Below are positions 10,998 to 22,894 of a DNA stretch of 64,000 bases, piece after piece. Under the pieces are notes generated by a model that saw only the letters and a list, made by a program, of their open reading frames with translations, had not been told where the DNA came from and did not search any database. Origin of the DNA: Siphonodentalium dalli (Eukaryota > Mollusca > Scaphopoda > Gadilida > Siphonodentaliidae); NCBI GenBank assembly GCA_032622095.1, contig CP136061.1:230822944-230886943 (forward strand), in the 5' to 3' direction. Each line of letters opens with the position of its first letter. Within the stretch, counting starts at the first letter, position 1. The translations under genes were made by a program, and so were the position numbers.

Positions 10998-12198
10998 CTA
11001 GCAGGTTAGCCCGCCACCGGCGGCTTGTCCGAAACATGACATTTTTTTATATATATTTTTTTAATTTTTAGCTCCACGCGTTTCAATAAGAAAAATTTGT
11101 ACCCGGTAGCTTCACTCGTTTCCGAGATCTGGTCTGCGCATGCGCGAAGCTGGCGTCGCACGGGCTCGGCGACCCGATAAAATTTGTACCCGGCGCAAGA
11201 TACATTCACATACCAAATTTCAAGTCGATAGCTCCACCCGTTTCCGATATCTCGTCTGCGCATGCGCTGCACGGGCGTCGCACGGACTCGCCAATACGAC
11301 AGCGACGACCACCTGGTCAAACTACACTCACGTACCAAGTTTCGTCCCGGTCGGTCGAGGTGTTGGTATCTGATGCAAAAGACGAAATTGTGAGTGTTGG
11401 TCAATAGTCCCCGCCGTGAACCTCATCGTCGCAAAGAGCGGACAGTCAATTAACCCCGTTGTGAACCTCAATCACCAACGCGACGTAAACATGTGTTGCG
11501 TTCTAAAAATAGGAAAGCACTTTCTCTCGGCATAATTATGCAGATGCTAATAACGTTGCTCCCCGTAGGTAGCAATATCGTTGTTGTTGATATTTACGGC
11601 TTGGGGTCTATTTTCTTATTTAGCAAGTTTGAGCTCAATCGGTTCGAGTCTATAAAGGACACACTCATATATATGACACTTCCCGTGGGTAGCAAGTTTG
11701 CATGAGCTCAATCGGCATTCCCTGGAATTTCCCGTAGATTGGCAGATTCCAGTAGCTTTATAACGATATATCTGGGGAGAAATCTGATGCTATATTCGTG
11801 ATTATCTGGGATGATTTCGGTATATAACTATATACTGTAAAAACAAAGCGCGCCATCCGTACTCGCAGGGTTGGTCAGAAACAAATGTTTTTTAAATTTA
11901 ATGTATGTTCCGTATATCTCTCTGCAGATGCAAATAACGTTGAATGGCAAACAGACGCTCTTTATAGAGATGCGTCAAAAACAAACGCTCATTAAATAAT
12001 CACTTGATTAACCCACGCCGTGCCTTTGCGGTGATTTGAGATTGGAGAACGGGTGCTCTGAGCTTTTCTAAACTGCGACCACGGTCGTGTCGGTTGTATT
12101 TGATACTTACATAGGAAGTTTGAGCTCAATCTGTACACGCGTTTTGGATTCTATGAAGTACACACACACATATATACGAAGTCTCAAAATATATAGTA
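10998..12198 (-). mobile_element. class A Helitron, 1,201 bp
   Basis: Same architecture as the unit to its left. It shares with the unit at 30948-32148 the same length and a small private insertion (GCAAGTTTGCATGAGCTC near 11692), so those two are sister copies. Confidence 0.82.
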
Positions 12199-13359
12199 CT
12201 AGCAGGTTAGCCCGCCACCGGCGGCTTGTCCGAAACATGACATTTTTTTAATATTTGTTTTTAATTTTTAGCTCCACGCGTTTCAATAAGAAAAATTTGT
12301 ACCCGGTAGCTCCACCCGTTTCCGAGATCTGGTCTGCGCATGCGCGAAGCTGGCGTCGCACGGACTCGGCGACCCGATAAAATTTGTACCCGGCGCAAGA
12401 TACATTCACATAGCAAATTTCAAGTCGATAGCTCCACCCGTTTCCGAGATCTCGTCTGCGCATGCGCTGCACGGGCGTCGCATGGACTCGGCGACCCGAT
12501 AAAATTTGTACCCGGTGCAAGATACATTCACATAGCAAATTTCAGGTCGATAGCTCCACCCGTTTCCGAGATCTGCCTTTCTGCATAATATTTCGAGCGA
12601 TAACATTGCATTGAAATGTCAGACTCCCATCGTGAACCTCAACACGAAGTAAACACGTGTTTCGAGCGATAACATTGCATTGAAATGACTCCCATTGTGA
12701 ACCTCAAGACGACGTAAAACACGTGTTGCGTTCTAGGAAATGCACTCAATGCAGATGCTAATAACGTTGACTTCGTATATATATATATAATGACGTTATT
12801 AACCCCGGCCGTGCCGTTTGAGCTGATTTTTATGACTGGGGGTGGAGTACGGGTGCTCGGAGCTTCTGGAAAACGCGTGGACGACATCGTACGTGGTATT
12901 TTACCTTTAGATAGGACGTTTGAGCTCAATCTGTCCAGCCGTTCCCGTCCTAATGTACTATTTCGAGCGATAACAATTGTCAGACTCCCATCGTGAACCT
13001 CAACACGAAGTAAACACGTGTTTCGAGCGATAACATTGCATTGAAGTCAGACTCCCATCGTGGACCCCCAAGACGACATAAACACGTGTTTGTTCCGGTA
13101 TAACTTTGGAGACTCTGACTTCATATATATATATAATGACGTTATTAACCCCGGCCGTGCCGTTTGAGCTGATTTCGATGACTGGGAGTGGATAAAGGGT
13201 GCTCAGAGCTTCTCGAAAACACATCTACGGTGGTGTCGGTGGGATTGACACTTACATACGAAATTTGATCTCAATCTGTACACGCGTTTTGGATTCTATG
13301 AAGTACACACACACACACACACACACATATATACGAAGTCTCAAAATATATAGTATAGA
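12199..13359 (-). mobile_element. class A Helitron, 1.16-kb tandem unit, copy 1
   Basis: First of three nearly identical tandem units (starts 12199, 13360, 14520). It holds two full and one partial 122-bp core repeat (TAGCTCC at 12307, 12429 and 12551), then alternating TTTCGAGCGATAACATTGCA modules, two CGGCCGTGCCGTTTGAGC modules and the common 5' tail. Confidence 0.88.
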
Positions 13360-14519
13360 CTAGCAGGTTAGCCCGCCACCGGCGGCTTGTCCGAAACATG
13401 ACATTTTTTTAATATTTGTTTTTAATTTTTAGCTCCACGCGTTTCAATAAGAAAAATTTGTACCCGGTAGCTCCACCCGTTTCCGAGATCTGGTCTGCGC
13501 ATGCGCGAAGCTGGCGTCGCACGGACTCGGCGACCCGATAAAATTTGTACCCGGCGCAAGATACATTCACATAGCAAATTTCAAGTCGATAGCTCCACCC
13601 GTTTCCGAGATCTCGTCTGCGCATGCGCTGCATGGGCGTCGCATGGACTCGGCGACCCGATAAAATTTGTACCCGGTGCAAGATACATTCACATAGCAAA
13701 TTTCAGGTCGATAGCTCCACCCGTTTCCGAGATCTGCCTTTCTGCATAATATTTCGAGCGATAACATTGCATTGAAATGTCAGACTCCCATCGTGAACCT
13801 CAACACGAAGTAAACACGTGTTTCGAGCGATAACATTGCATTGAAATGACTCCCATCGTGAACCTCAAGACGACGTAAAACACGTGTTGCGTTCTAGGAA
13901 ATGCACTCAATGCAGATGCTAATAACGTTGACTTCGTATATATATATATAATGACGTTATTAACCCCGGCCGTGCCGTTTGAGCTGATTTTTATGACTGG
14001 GAGTGGAGTACGGGTGCTCGGAGCTTCTGGAAAACGCGTGGACGACATCGTACGTGGTATTTTACCTTTAGATAGGAAGTTTGAGCTCAATCTGTCCAGC
14101 CGTTCCCGTCCTAATGTACTATTTCGAGCGATAACAATTGTCAGACTCCCATCGTGAACCTCAACACGAAGTAAACACGTGTTTCGAGCGATAACATTGC
14201 ATTGAAGTCAGACTCCCATCGTGGACCCCCAAGACGACATAAACACGTGTTTGTTCCGGTATAACTTTGTAGACTCTGACTTCATATATATATATAATGA
14301 CGTTATTAACCCCGGCCGTGCCGTTTGAGCTGATTTCGATGACTGGGAGTGGATAAAGGGTGCTCAGAGCTTCTCGAAAACACATCTACGGTGGTGTCGG
14401 TGGGATTTGACACTTACATACAAAATTTGATCTCAATCTGTACACGCGTTTTGGATTCTATGAAGTACACACACACACACACACACATATATACGAAGTC
14501 TCAAAATATATAGTATAGA
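13360..14519 (-). mobile_element. class A Helitron, 1.16-kb tandem unit, copy 2
   Basis: Near-identical repeat of the previous unit, including every internal landmark offset by 1,161 bp. Small differences include a longer (AC)n near its end and single-base changes. Confidence 0.88.
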
Positions 14520-15242
14520 CTAGCAGGTTAGCCCGCCACCGGCGGCTTGTCCGAAACCAAGCTGTACACAGCGCCATCTACGCTCGTGCTATGATTTACC
14601 GCTGGCACCACGTAAATTATGAGAGGAATCATCACATTTTTTTGTTTGAGACTTGTGTTTGTCACAATTCATTATACACTATTCTGACAAAAAATAATGT
14701 TCATCTGCAATTGGATATTTGCCGGGTGAGATCAAATTAGTCGGAATTTGTTCAATATTGTATCGCAAAATAGTCCGCTGAAAAAATCCTGCGCTGACCT
14801 TTCCCCGGAAGTAAACAAAGGCACATGTTTGAAAACACGATTGATTAATTATGGATTTTAAAACATGTTGCATTCTTGCCAAGGAGCAGATTAATTTTAA
14901 ATACGATTTAAAGAAGGGGCAACTTGATGCACTAGAGTATATTTTTAAAGGAAATGAGGTAATCGTCAATCTGCCATGTTGAGTATGGGAAGTGTGTCAT
15001 ATTTTATGGCTCAAATTTTATTAAAATTTAAAAAATATGCACGGAAATCATCAGTATTGATTGTCAGTCCACTGAATATGGACCACCCAGATTAAATAAA
15101 GAAGATTTCAACTTTGAACTTAGATATTAAAGCATGCCTATTAGACACCAACGCCAACCACAACTGACAGTGCCAATGGACTTTCTGCTCTGTTATCCTC
15201 TTCCATAAAATCAGATATAATCATGTAAACATGTGACTCTGC

Positions 15243-15545
15243 TCCACTAAGTGACTAACACCCACACGAGACCACAAAATTACCCGCCCCTTCTATCGAC
15301 CGAAATACCTCAGCACTTCCTTCGATCCTCGAACAATTTCTCTCTGGAACAAAATCCCAACTGACACTGCCTATACTCAGGACGCATCATTGTTTAAGGA
15401 TGCCCTCCACATTCAAATGCTCTTGATTTTATTAATAATAAATATTTTTGTTTAAATCTTTACCCATGTAATTATCTTTTATTCATGCTCCCCCTAATAA
15501 TCATCAGTTCATTGAGGGCATGGGGTATACTGTAGATGTAGATGT
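15243..15545 (+). mobile_element. LINE 3' end fragment
   Basis: The plus-strand frame from about 15258 reads TRDHKITRPFYRPKYLS, then PRTISLWNKIP and DASLFKDAL. This is the extreme C-terminus common to many LINE reverse transcriptase polyproteins (pattern FFPRTIxxWNxLP). It is followed by a short AT-rich 3' UTR and a (TGTAGA)n tail at 15531-15549, the type of terminal microsatellite seen in 5'-truncated LINE copies. It lies inside the helicase transposon. Confidence 0.65.
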
Positions 15546-15552
15546 AGACTAG

Positions 15553-15665
15553 TGATGCGGACTGGACCAGACCACCTTGGGTGGTCCAGTCCACTGCCAA
15601 TGCGGTCCAGCCCATTCCGGTCCGGTACATATACCTGGACCGGTCCAAAACTGTCCGGTCCACCT
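15553..15665. repeat. GGACC-rich hairpin cluster
   Basis: Repeated GGTCC/GGACC words allow several foldbacks, such as GGACTGGACCAGACCACC with GGGTGGTCCAGTCC around 15558-15593, and GGTCCGG/CCGGACC further right. A related GGACCACACCGGTCC lies at 16331-16346. This may be two ends of an inserted element (roughly 15550-16345), but I could not define termini. Confidence 0.4.
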
Positions 15666-16839
15666 ATAATAGGCTATATGTTAATGAATTCTCTGTTTTC
15701 TCAAATTTTTACTCTGTATAGTACAAACTATAAGGTTACTGAGTTCAGTGCATTGCAATGAGTCCATATATGTTAAAACTTACATTGTTTGCCAATTGTA
15801 TGCATCATTGTCTGTCTCTGGTGGGATATACTGGGAGCGATGCACGATAATAGTATTTCTAGTAATGCGAACATGCACTAATTAAATGTACTGGTATTGG
15901 ACAGATATGCAGCTACATGTAGGGCAAGAATGTGTTACAACCAATCTAACATGGCACTCAACTCATCGTATGCATGATTTGTATTATACTTATTTTCATT
16001 AAATTGAAATTTAAACGAAATAACTACCCGGTATACTGATTAAAATTATACAAATGTGTACTAAAATGACAACTACATTAATTTTAGAGATTGTGATGGC
16101 TGATTTTATAGTCCTGACAATTACAGTTATATACCTAAGTACAACTGCTATTGGACTAATGTGACTGTCTTGTGTGTGTACAATGTAATGTGGTTTGCAT
16201 GTTTCTTCGATAATTATAAAGTTATGTGAAAAACAATAGATTACTCAATTCGATATCCATCCAAATCGATTAGTTGATGCCATGTTACACGGTTTATGAC
16301 AAATTGTTCCATACTCATTCAATCGACCCCTGGACCACACCGGTCCAAAGCGTGTATCTGTTTCTCTGGCTGATGTAGCAAAGGGGGATTTTGACATTGT
16401 GATAACCCATCCTGAGGCATCACTAAATTCAGCCTTTGGTTCCAATTGATAGGAAAGGATATCTTTAAAGATGCAGTTACTGCTGTTGTGGTGGATGAGT
16501 GCCACATTGTTAAATGTGGTAAATTATTGATATAATTGTATTATAGGTGGTAATTGATATAGTAATTCACAATAAACTCAGTACTGGATACATGCTTCCA
16601 TATTTAATAGCATGTAGTATCATACTGAGTTCACTGTGAATTAGTGAGACAGTATAGCTACTAAAACGTGTACTGTAGTTAGGCTACAAAAGTTCTAATA
16701 TATTGCCAGTCTAAGTTTGTGCATATACCATAAATTGAAATTTAGTTGAAATATTTGAGAACAACAGATGTATTAAAATGAAGAAAAAAACATTTGTTGA
16801 ATTCAAGACTTTTAAGTGTTAACATATAAAGCAGAGCCT

Positions 16840-17298
16840 GGCTGAACCACATGATGGATCGCTTCCATCCTCAAGCGTTGATACCATTTAAAGGTGCTTT
16901 ATCTCTTCCCTGAACTTTCTGTACAGATATGGGTGAAACGTGAAATAATATCAATATATTTGAATCAGGAGCTATTTTTGTTGCTAATAATTAATTTGAT
17001 TCTCTAATTATTAAAGAGGAAGGACAGAAAAGTGGTTATTGTTTTTTTTTAGAACATTACAAGATTTCTGGTTAGTAATCTATATTCATTACACTTATGA
17101 AATTGTGGTAACAAATTCTTATCTTGTGTGGCTTTGGTAGCCTTTGATAATAATAATTCAAATAGTAATTGAAAATGAGTTTCATTGAGTTAGTTTGAAC
17201 TTTGAAGTGATGCTGGGAAGAGATAGAGCATCTTTAATTGTGTTCTAAATATTCATGTGAAGGGGCAGATCGCTTGAGGCCCCATGGTTCATAAAGCC
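16840..17298. mobile_element. foldback element split by a MITE
   Basis: Outer inverted words GGCTGAACCA (16840-16849) and TGGTTCATAAAGCC (17285-17298), and inner perfect words CCTCAAGCG (16869-16877) and CGCTTGAGG (17271-17279). Without the MITE inside it would be only about 115 bp long. The family is unknown. Confidence 0.45.
16892..17233. mobile_element. TTAA-flanked MITE, family 2
   Basis: A 342-bp insertion with inverted ends AGGTGCTTTATCTCTTCCC / GGGAAGAGATAGAGCATCT and TTAA at 16888-16891 and 17234-17237. The first bases AGGTxC match those of family 1, suggesting related transposases. Confidence 0.8.
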
Positions 17299-17872
17299 AG
17301 TTGTCTGCGTGTAAATGTAGTAATCAGCTTTTACTAGTTTCAAATAACATTGACTATAACAATAATGATTTAATATACCCCAATGTCCCATATGAATGGT
17401 GGGTATAAACACTAACTGTATTACATGAATCTAGTCTTTCATACATCTGTCCATCCATCAAAGCAGATGTCTATCTCACCCACTGTTCAAATTGTTTATG
17501 GGGGGGAATACTTTTGGAAAGAAAGAAGATTCAACTTATTTATTGCTATATTAATCAAAATGGAAAATACACAACAGAGCGCACTTACACCAGGGTTGGT
17601 ACTAACATAATTATCACAAGTTGTCCAAGTCATACATAAAAAATGTTTTAAAAAATATTATCAAAATCATCATATTTCACCATTTCAATGAAAACAATTT
17701 CCGTACTGCTTACAAAAAGTTGAAGTTATTGCCATCATCTTCCCTGGGATTCCCTTTGTTGCCATGAGTGGGAGTCTGACAACTCAAATGTTAATTAATC
17801 TACCCAAGACACTCGGTTTAGATAAGCCAGTGAAAGTCCAAGAAAATGCTGATAGGGCCAAAACAATATCAT

Positions 17873-18295
17873 CCTGTGTTTCTGGTGACATGCAAGAAAA
17901 AAATAGGGGCGGGCGGGTGGCTTTTCATTTTGTTTTATTTTTTCATTTTATTTTCACCTTTGCTCAAAATGAATATGGATACTATCCTAGGCTGCTTCTC
18001 CTTGTTTTTAATGTACTATGAAATAAATAAAACTTAAGTACATAATATTAGAATAGAGTGTAAACTATTGTTTTATTGAATAAACACATGAAAAATAAGT
18101 TTAATTTGGCTGTGACCTAATTGAAGTGTGGTATAATTTACAGTTTAACAGTACACATGATGTGTCCATTTTACATGGAAATCAATCGGTTTACACGGAA
18201 TATAAAATAAAATGCGTACTAATTTTGCAAAATCAATAAAATGAAAACGTTCGGGGGCACTGGAATAGGGGCGGGTGGGTCACCAGAAACACAGG
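17873..18295. mobile_element. MITE with 17-bp perfect inverted ends
   Basis: CCTGTGTTTCTGGTGAC (17873-17889) pairs exactly with 18279-18295. Both sub-ends also carry AATAGGGGCGGG in the same orientation. It sits between two helicase blocks, perhaps in a former intron. The target duplication is unclear. Confidence 0.7.
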
Positions 18296-18599
18296 TCAAT
18301 TTTATTTTGGTCTAGGCCAAATATTTTTAAACAAGTGCTTCAAGGTAAATTTAGAGGACAATGTTGCCAAATATGATGCAATATTCATACTAGAATGTGA
18401 CAAACTGTTCAATGTCCTGAAAACTATCCAGGGACTATGATGTTTATGCCAATTGCATGCATGTGCGACCTGGCCACCAATTTAGATCATTTGTTTGGAA
18501 AACAGACAATAAAGGAGAGTTGCTATTCATCAACCTCTTCTTCACTCTGGCTTTCTTAACTGTTAGTCACTTAGTGAAGTTAGTGTTACTGTTAGCTGG

Positions 18600-19029
18600 T
18601 TAGGCCTACTTTCTTTTTCAACTTCTTGCCTGGTGTTCTGCAAGTCACACTTTCAGAATTAGATGTCTTGCATGTACTCCGTGGACTTTTCTGAGAGCAA
18701 GAGTGTGGAGTACCAGGTGTTCGAATCAATCTCTTTGTCTTTTTGTACGGTATATTTGTAAATAAACTCTCTTTATTTAAACAAGAAGAAATTTTGTTGA
18801 TCCGCTTATAATTTACAATTCACAATTCACAAGATGATTTTGGAATCTCGTCCGCTAAATCTCCAATTAACAACTTTAACTTGCGGCTGATATCTTCTTT
18901 AGCGCACTTATTTTGGTTTAGCTTATAGCATCTCAATGTATCGGACGTTAACCAAGAGAAACAAGCCGAAATGTAAGTCTTAGTTGGAGTTTCGCCACCC
19001 AAGTGGCAGCCATTTTCTGGGTTTTTCAC
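18600..19029 (-). pseudogene. unrecognised reverse-strand frame near transposon right end
   Basis: A 69-codon frame (19029-18820) starting MKNPENGCHLGG is followed in the same frame by serine/lysine-rich sequence. It faces the helicase. It could be the start of a transposase gene, which would suit a two-gene element, but I see no motif that proves it. Confidence 0.3.
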
Positions 19030-20253
19030 ATTTCTAAAAATAGACAGTCTTAAATAGTGCAGAGGTGCGGGCAGCGGTAAGTCCTGCGTAGCATATGGGA
19101 CTGAACTCTGTCTTGCAGCTTGGTCCGAAACATGACATTTTTTTAATATTTGTTTTTAATTTTTAGCTCCACGCGTTTCAATAAGAAAAATTTGTACCCG
19201 GTAGCTCCACCCGTTTCCGAGATCTGGTCTGCGCATGCGCGAAGCTGGCGTCGCACGGACTCGGCGACCCGATAAAATTTGTACCCGGCGCAAGATACAT
19301 TCACATAGCAAATTTCAAGTCGATAGCTCCACCCGTTTCCGAGATCTCGTCTGCGCATGCGCTGCACGGGCGTCGCATGGACTCGGCGACCCGATAAAAT
19401 TTGTACCCGGTGCAAGATACATTCACATAGCAAATTTCAGGTCGATAGCTCCACCCGTTTCCGAGATCTGCCTTTCTGCATAATATTTCGAGCGATAACA
19501 TCGCATTGAAATGTCAGACTCCCATCGTGAACCTCAACACGAAGTAAACACGTGTTTCGAGCGATAACATTGCATTGAAATGACTCCCATCGTGAACCTC
19601 AAGACGACGTAAAACACGTGTTGCGTTCTAGGAAATGCACTCAATGCATATGCTAATAACGTTGACTTCGTATATATATATATAATGACGTTATTAACCC
19701 CGGCCGTGCCGTTTGAGCTGATTTTTATGACTGGGAGTGGAGTACGGGTGCTCGGAGCTTCTGGAAAACGCGTGGACGACATCGTACGTGGTATTTTACC
19801 TTTAGATAGGAAGTTTGAGCTCAATCTGTCCAGCCGTTCCCGTCCTAATGTACTATTTCGAGCGATAACAATTGTCAGACTCCCATCGTGAACCTCAACA
19901 CGAAGTAAACACGTGTTTCGAGCGATAACATTGCATTGAAGTCAGACTCCCATCGTGGACCCCCAAGACGACATAAACACGTGTTTGTTCCGGTATAACT
20001 TTGGAGACTCTGACTTCATATATATATATAATGACGTTATTAACCCCGGCCGTGCCGTTTGAGCTGATTTCGATGACTGGGAGTGGATAAAGGGTGCTCA
20101 GAGCTTCTCGAAAACACATCTACGGCGGTGTCGGTGTGATTTGACACTTACATACGAAATTTGATCTCAATCTGTACACGCGTTTTGGATTCTATGAAGT
20201 ACACACACACACACACACACATATATACGAAGTCTCAAAATATATAGTATAGA

Positions 20254-20948
20254 CTAGCAGGTTATCCCGCCACTGGCGTGGTTGGTCAGAAACATGACAA
20301 TTTTAATTTTTGAATTTAAATATTTTTTCTTTTTGGAATTAATTTTTGGTTTTTCAATATTTTACCCGATTTGACCTTGAATTGATCATTTTCAAGGTCA
20401 GGTCGGGGTCACAATTTAACCCGTTCATGACACTTCCCGTAGGTAGCAAGTGTGAGCGCAATCGGTTCTAGTCTATAAAGGACACATGCACACATATATA
20501 TATAATTTGTGGGTACCCGTTTCGAGGTGAAAATCACCTAGGGCGGAAAAACTGACCCGATCCATTTGTGGGTACCCGTTTCAAGGTGAACATCACCTAG
20601 GGCGGAAAAACTGACCCGATCCGCGTTCCTAGGAAGCCCTGATTATGTAAGAATCACACAACACGCTCATGTCTGTATAATGACGCAATGTAGACAGTGC
20701 CGTTCGCGGTGATTTTGATGATTGGGAGTGGAGAAAGGGTGCTCAGAGCTTCTCAAAAACGCGACAACTACGGTGTCCGTGGGATTTTACCCTTAGATAG
20801 GAAGTTTGAACTGGATCCGACCAGCCTTTTTCAATTCTTACCCTTATATACGAAATTTGAGCTCGATCCGACCAGCCTTTTTCGATTCTATGAAGTACAC
20901 ATATACACACACACATATATATACGTAAGTCTCAAAATATATAGTAGA
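20254..20948 (-). mobile_element. class A Helitron, short 'GTGGTTGGTCAG' head
   Basis: About 695 bp. The hairpin head is CCGCCACTGGCG followed by GTGGTTGGTCAGAAACATG. It holds TTTCAAGGTCAGGTCGG, a 58-bp direct repeat around GGGTACCCGTTT (20509 and 20569), and two copies of a CGAxCCGACCAGCCTTTTTC module. The unit at 37709 is its relative. Confidence 0.78.
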
Positions 20949-22002
20949 CTAGCAGGTTAGCCCGCCACTGGCGGCATTCGTCCCATGGCTTTGTTTCAGA
21001 AACATGACATTTTTGTAATTATTTTGTTTTTATTTATTTTTGTTTTTTATTTTTGAATATGAATTTAATGTTTTTTAAATTTAATATATTTTGTTTCTGA
21101 ATTGTTTTTTTATTGTTAATTTTTTTTAATTTTAAATTGTTTTAATTAAATTGTAAATTGTTTTATTTAATTTTTTTGTTTCTGGCGGAAAAATTTACCC
21201 GTAGAAATCCCCCCTTCCTAGGAACGACAGACAACGCATTCTTTGTTTCGCGAAATCTCTCTACGATAACATTGCATTGAATTTAAAACAAACGCTTCCC
21301 GTCGGGAAATCTGTCTTCGGGTCGTTGTTGTTGGCATCAAGGCTCCCCGAAAACTCTCACATTGCCGAAAACGTGTATTTAGTAATATCGTTGTTGTTGA
21401 TATTTACGGCTTGGGGGCTATTTTCTTATTTAGCAAGTTTGAGCTCAATCGGTTAGAGTCTATAAAGGACACACTCATATATATGACACTTCCCGTAGGT
21501 AGCAAGTTTGAGCTCAATCGGCATTCCCTGGAATTTCCAGTAGATTGGCAGATTCCAGTAGCTTTATAACGGTATATCTGGGGAGAAATCTGATGCTATA
21601 TTCGTGATTATCTGGGATGATTTCGGTATATACCGAAGGTATATACTGTAAAAACAGAGCGCGTCATCCGTGCTCGCAGGGAATAAATTTCGAGCGATAA
21701 CGTTTGCGTTCCCGTATAACTCTGCAGATGCGAATAACGTTGAATGGGAAACAGACGCTCTTTATAGAGATGCGTCAAAAACAAACGCTCATTAAATAAT
21801 CACTTGATTAACCCCCGCCGTGCCTTTGCGGTGATTTGAGATTGGAGAACGGGTACTCTGAGCTTTTCTAAACCGCGACTACGGCGGTGTCGGTGGGATT
21901 TGACACTTACATACGAAATTTGATCTCAATCTGTACACGCGTTTTGGATTCTATGAAGTACACACACACACACATATATACGAAGTCTCAAAATATATAG
22001 TA
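20949..22002 (-). mobile_element. class A Helitron, 'TTTCAGAAACATGAC' head
   Basis: About 1.05 kb and closely similar to 8727-9786 throughout, including the T-rich stretch and the TTCCTAGGAACGAC module. Its 5' terminus holds the class C insertion junction. Confidence 0.8.
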
Positions 22003-22894
22003 CTAGAAGGTGACCCGACTTCGTCCGGGCTATTAAAAAACCAAATTTCAAGTCGATTGCTCCACCCGTTTCCTAGATCTGGTCTGCGCATGCGCGAAGC
22101 TGGTGTCGCACGTGCTCGGCGACCCGATAAAATTCGTATCCGGGGCAAGATACATTCACATACCAAATTTAAAGTCAATATCTCAACCCGTTTCCGAGAT
22201 CTCGTCTGCGCATGCGCGAAGCTGGCGTCGCACGTGCTCGGCGACCCGATAAAATTCGTATCCGGGGCAAGATACATTCACATACCAAATTTCAAGTCGA
22301 TAGCTACACCCGTTTCCGAGATATATAGCCCAATGTCATTTGCGGATACCTCGGCCGGTGATGAGTTAACGCGACACAGTCAAATGCATCGGCAGGGTGA
22401 GAGTTAACGTAATCTAACTTTATGACCTCTGACGACGTCATAGAAATTACGCATTGATTTTATCCTGATAAAAGCATCGTACCACTTGTACCTAATAATT
22501 GAGGCAGATAACTAAAACGGATACATACATATTATATATCGTTGGAAAGATGAAGCCACACAGATTCTAACCGTGCAAATTATATGACTGGCAATTTATT
22601 ATTCGCGCTATATCGAATCGATTTGTGAGCACCGAACTGAAATATATTAGCGCAAAAACGGCGTAAAAATAGATTTGACCTCCGCACGTGAAAAGTTGAC
22701 GTCGCACGGACAAATAAATATGCCTATGTTCGTCTCCGGCCGAAAATACCCTAAAATACCAAATTTCATCGAAATTGGCTTAGTCGTTTTGGAGTCCATC
22801 GATTTCAAACACACACACAAACAAACACACACACAAACAAACACATACACACACAGATCTTTCAAAATATATAATAGATAGATATATAGATAGA
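22003..22894 (-). mobile_element. class C Helitron, copy 1
   Basis: The minus-strand 5' end is TCTATTATATATTTTGAAAG after (TG)n/(TTTG)n, and the 3' end is a CCCGGAC-GAA-GTCGGG hairpin, seven bases and CTAG. It contains two 122-bp core repeats with TGCGCATGCGC and a unique 500-bp segment. It is inserted between A and T inside a class A 5' terminus. Extra TAGATATATAGA follows its right end. Confidence 0.83.

Larger units (their letters stand above)
14851..18500 (+). pseudogene. RecQ-like superfamily 2 DNA helicase, fragmented
   Basis: Blocks in order on the plus strand. 14851-14979 reads MDFKTCCILAKEQ... with KKGQLDALEYIFKGNEVIV, typical of the sequence before Walker A; then a stop, and a frame change gives EYGKC (14981-14995) where family members have TGYGKS. 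15051-15090 reads SVLIVSPLNMDH (motif Ia). 16455-16515 reads AVVVDECHIVKCG with the DECH Walker B box at 16494-16505. About 17720-17870 reads FVAMSGSLTTQM (motif III region) followed by ENADRAK. 18302-18500 resembles the next domain, with ECDKLFN and TMMFMPI. Frameshifts, stops and inserted elements rule out a working protein. The ORF probably belonged to the surrounding transposon rather than to a host RecQ gene. Intron positions are unknown. Confidence 0.75.
14558..19122 (+). mobile_element. AcademH-like DNA transposon relic
   Basis: A 4,565-bp insertion with imperfect inverted ends (left CAAGCTGTACACAG; right end reversed CAAGCTGCAAGACAG) and a perfect 9-bp target duplication GTCCGAAAC (14549-14557 and 19123-19131). 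It carries broken RecQ-like helicase segments on the plus strand. From memory, the AcademH lineage of Academ transposons encodes a superfamily 2 helicase, has CA termini and mostly makes 9-bp duplications; all three fit. No DDE transposase or XPG nuclease was recognised, and the element is itself riddled with MITEs and a LINE fragment. A Mutator-type element that captured a helicase is the main alternative. Confidence 0.72.
14520..20253 (-). mobile_element. class A Helitron, 1.16-kb unit copy 3, split by transposon
   Basis: The head (14520-14557) and remainder (19132-20253) add up to 1,160 bp, matching copies 1 and 2. They are separated by the 4,565-bp element plus one copy of its target duplication. 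The break lies just inside the Helitron 3' head, after GTCCGAAAC. Confidence 0.9.

Noticed and set aside
14851-18500. A host RecQ helicase gene
   Set aside because: The blocks are split by stops and frame changes, Walker A is broken, and all lie within exact transposon boundaries.
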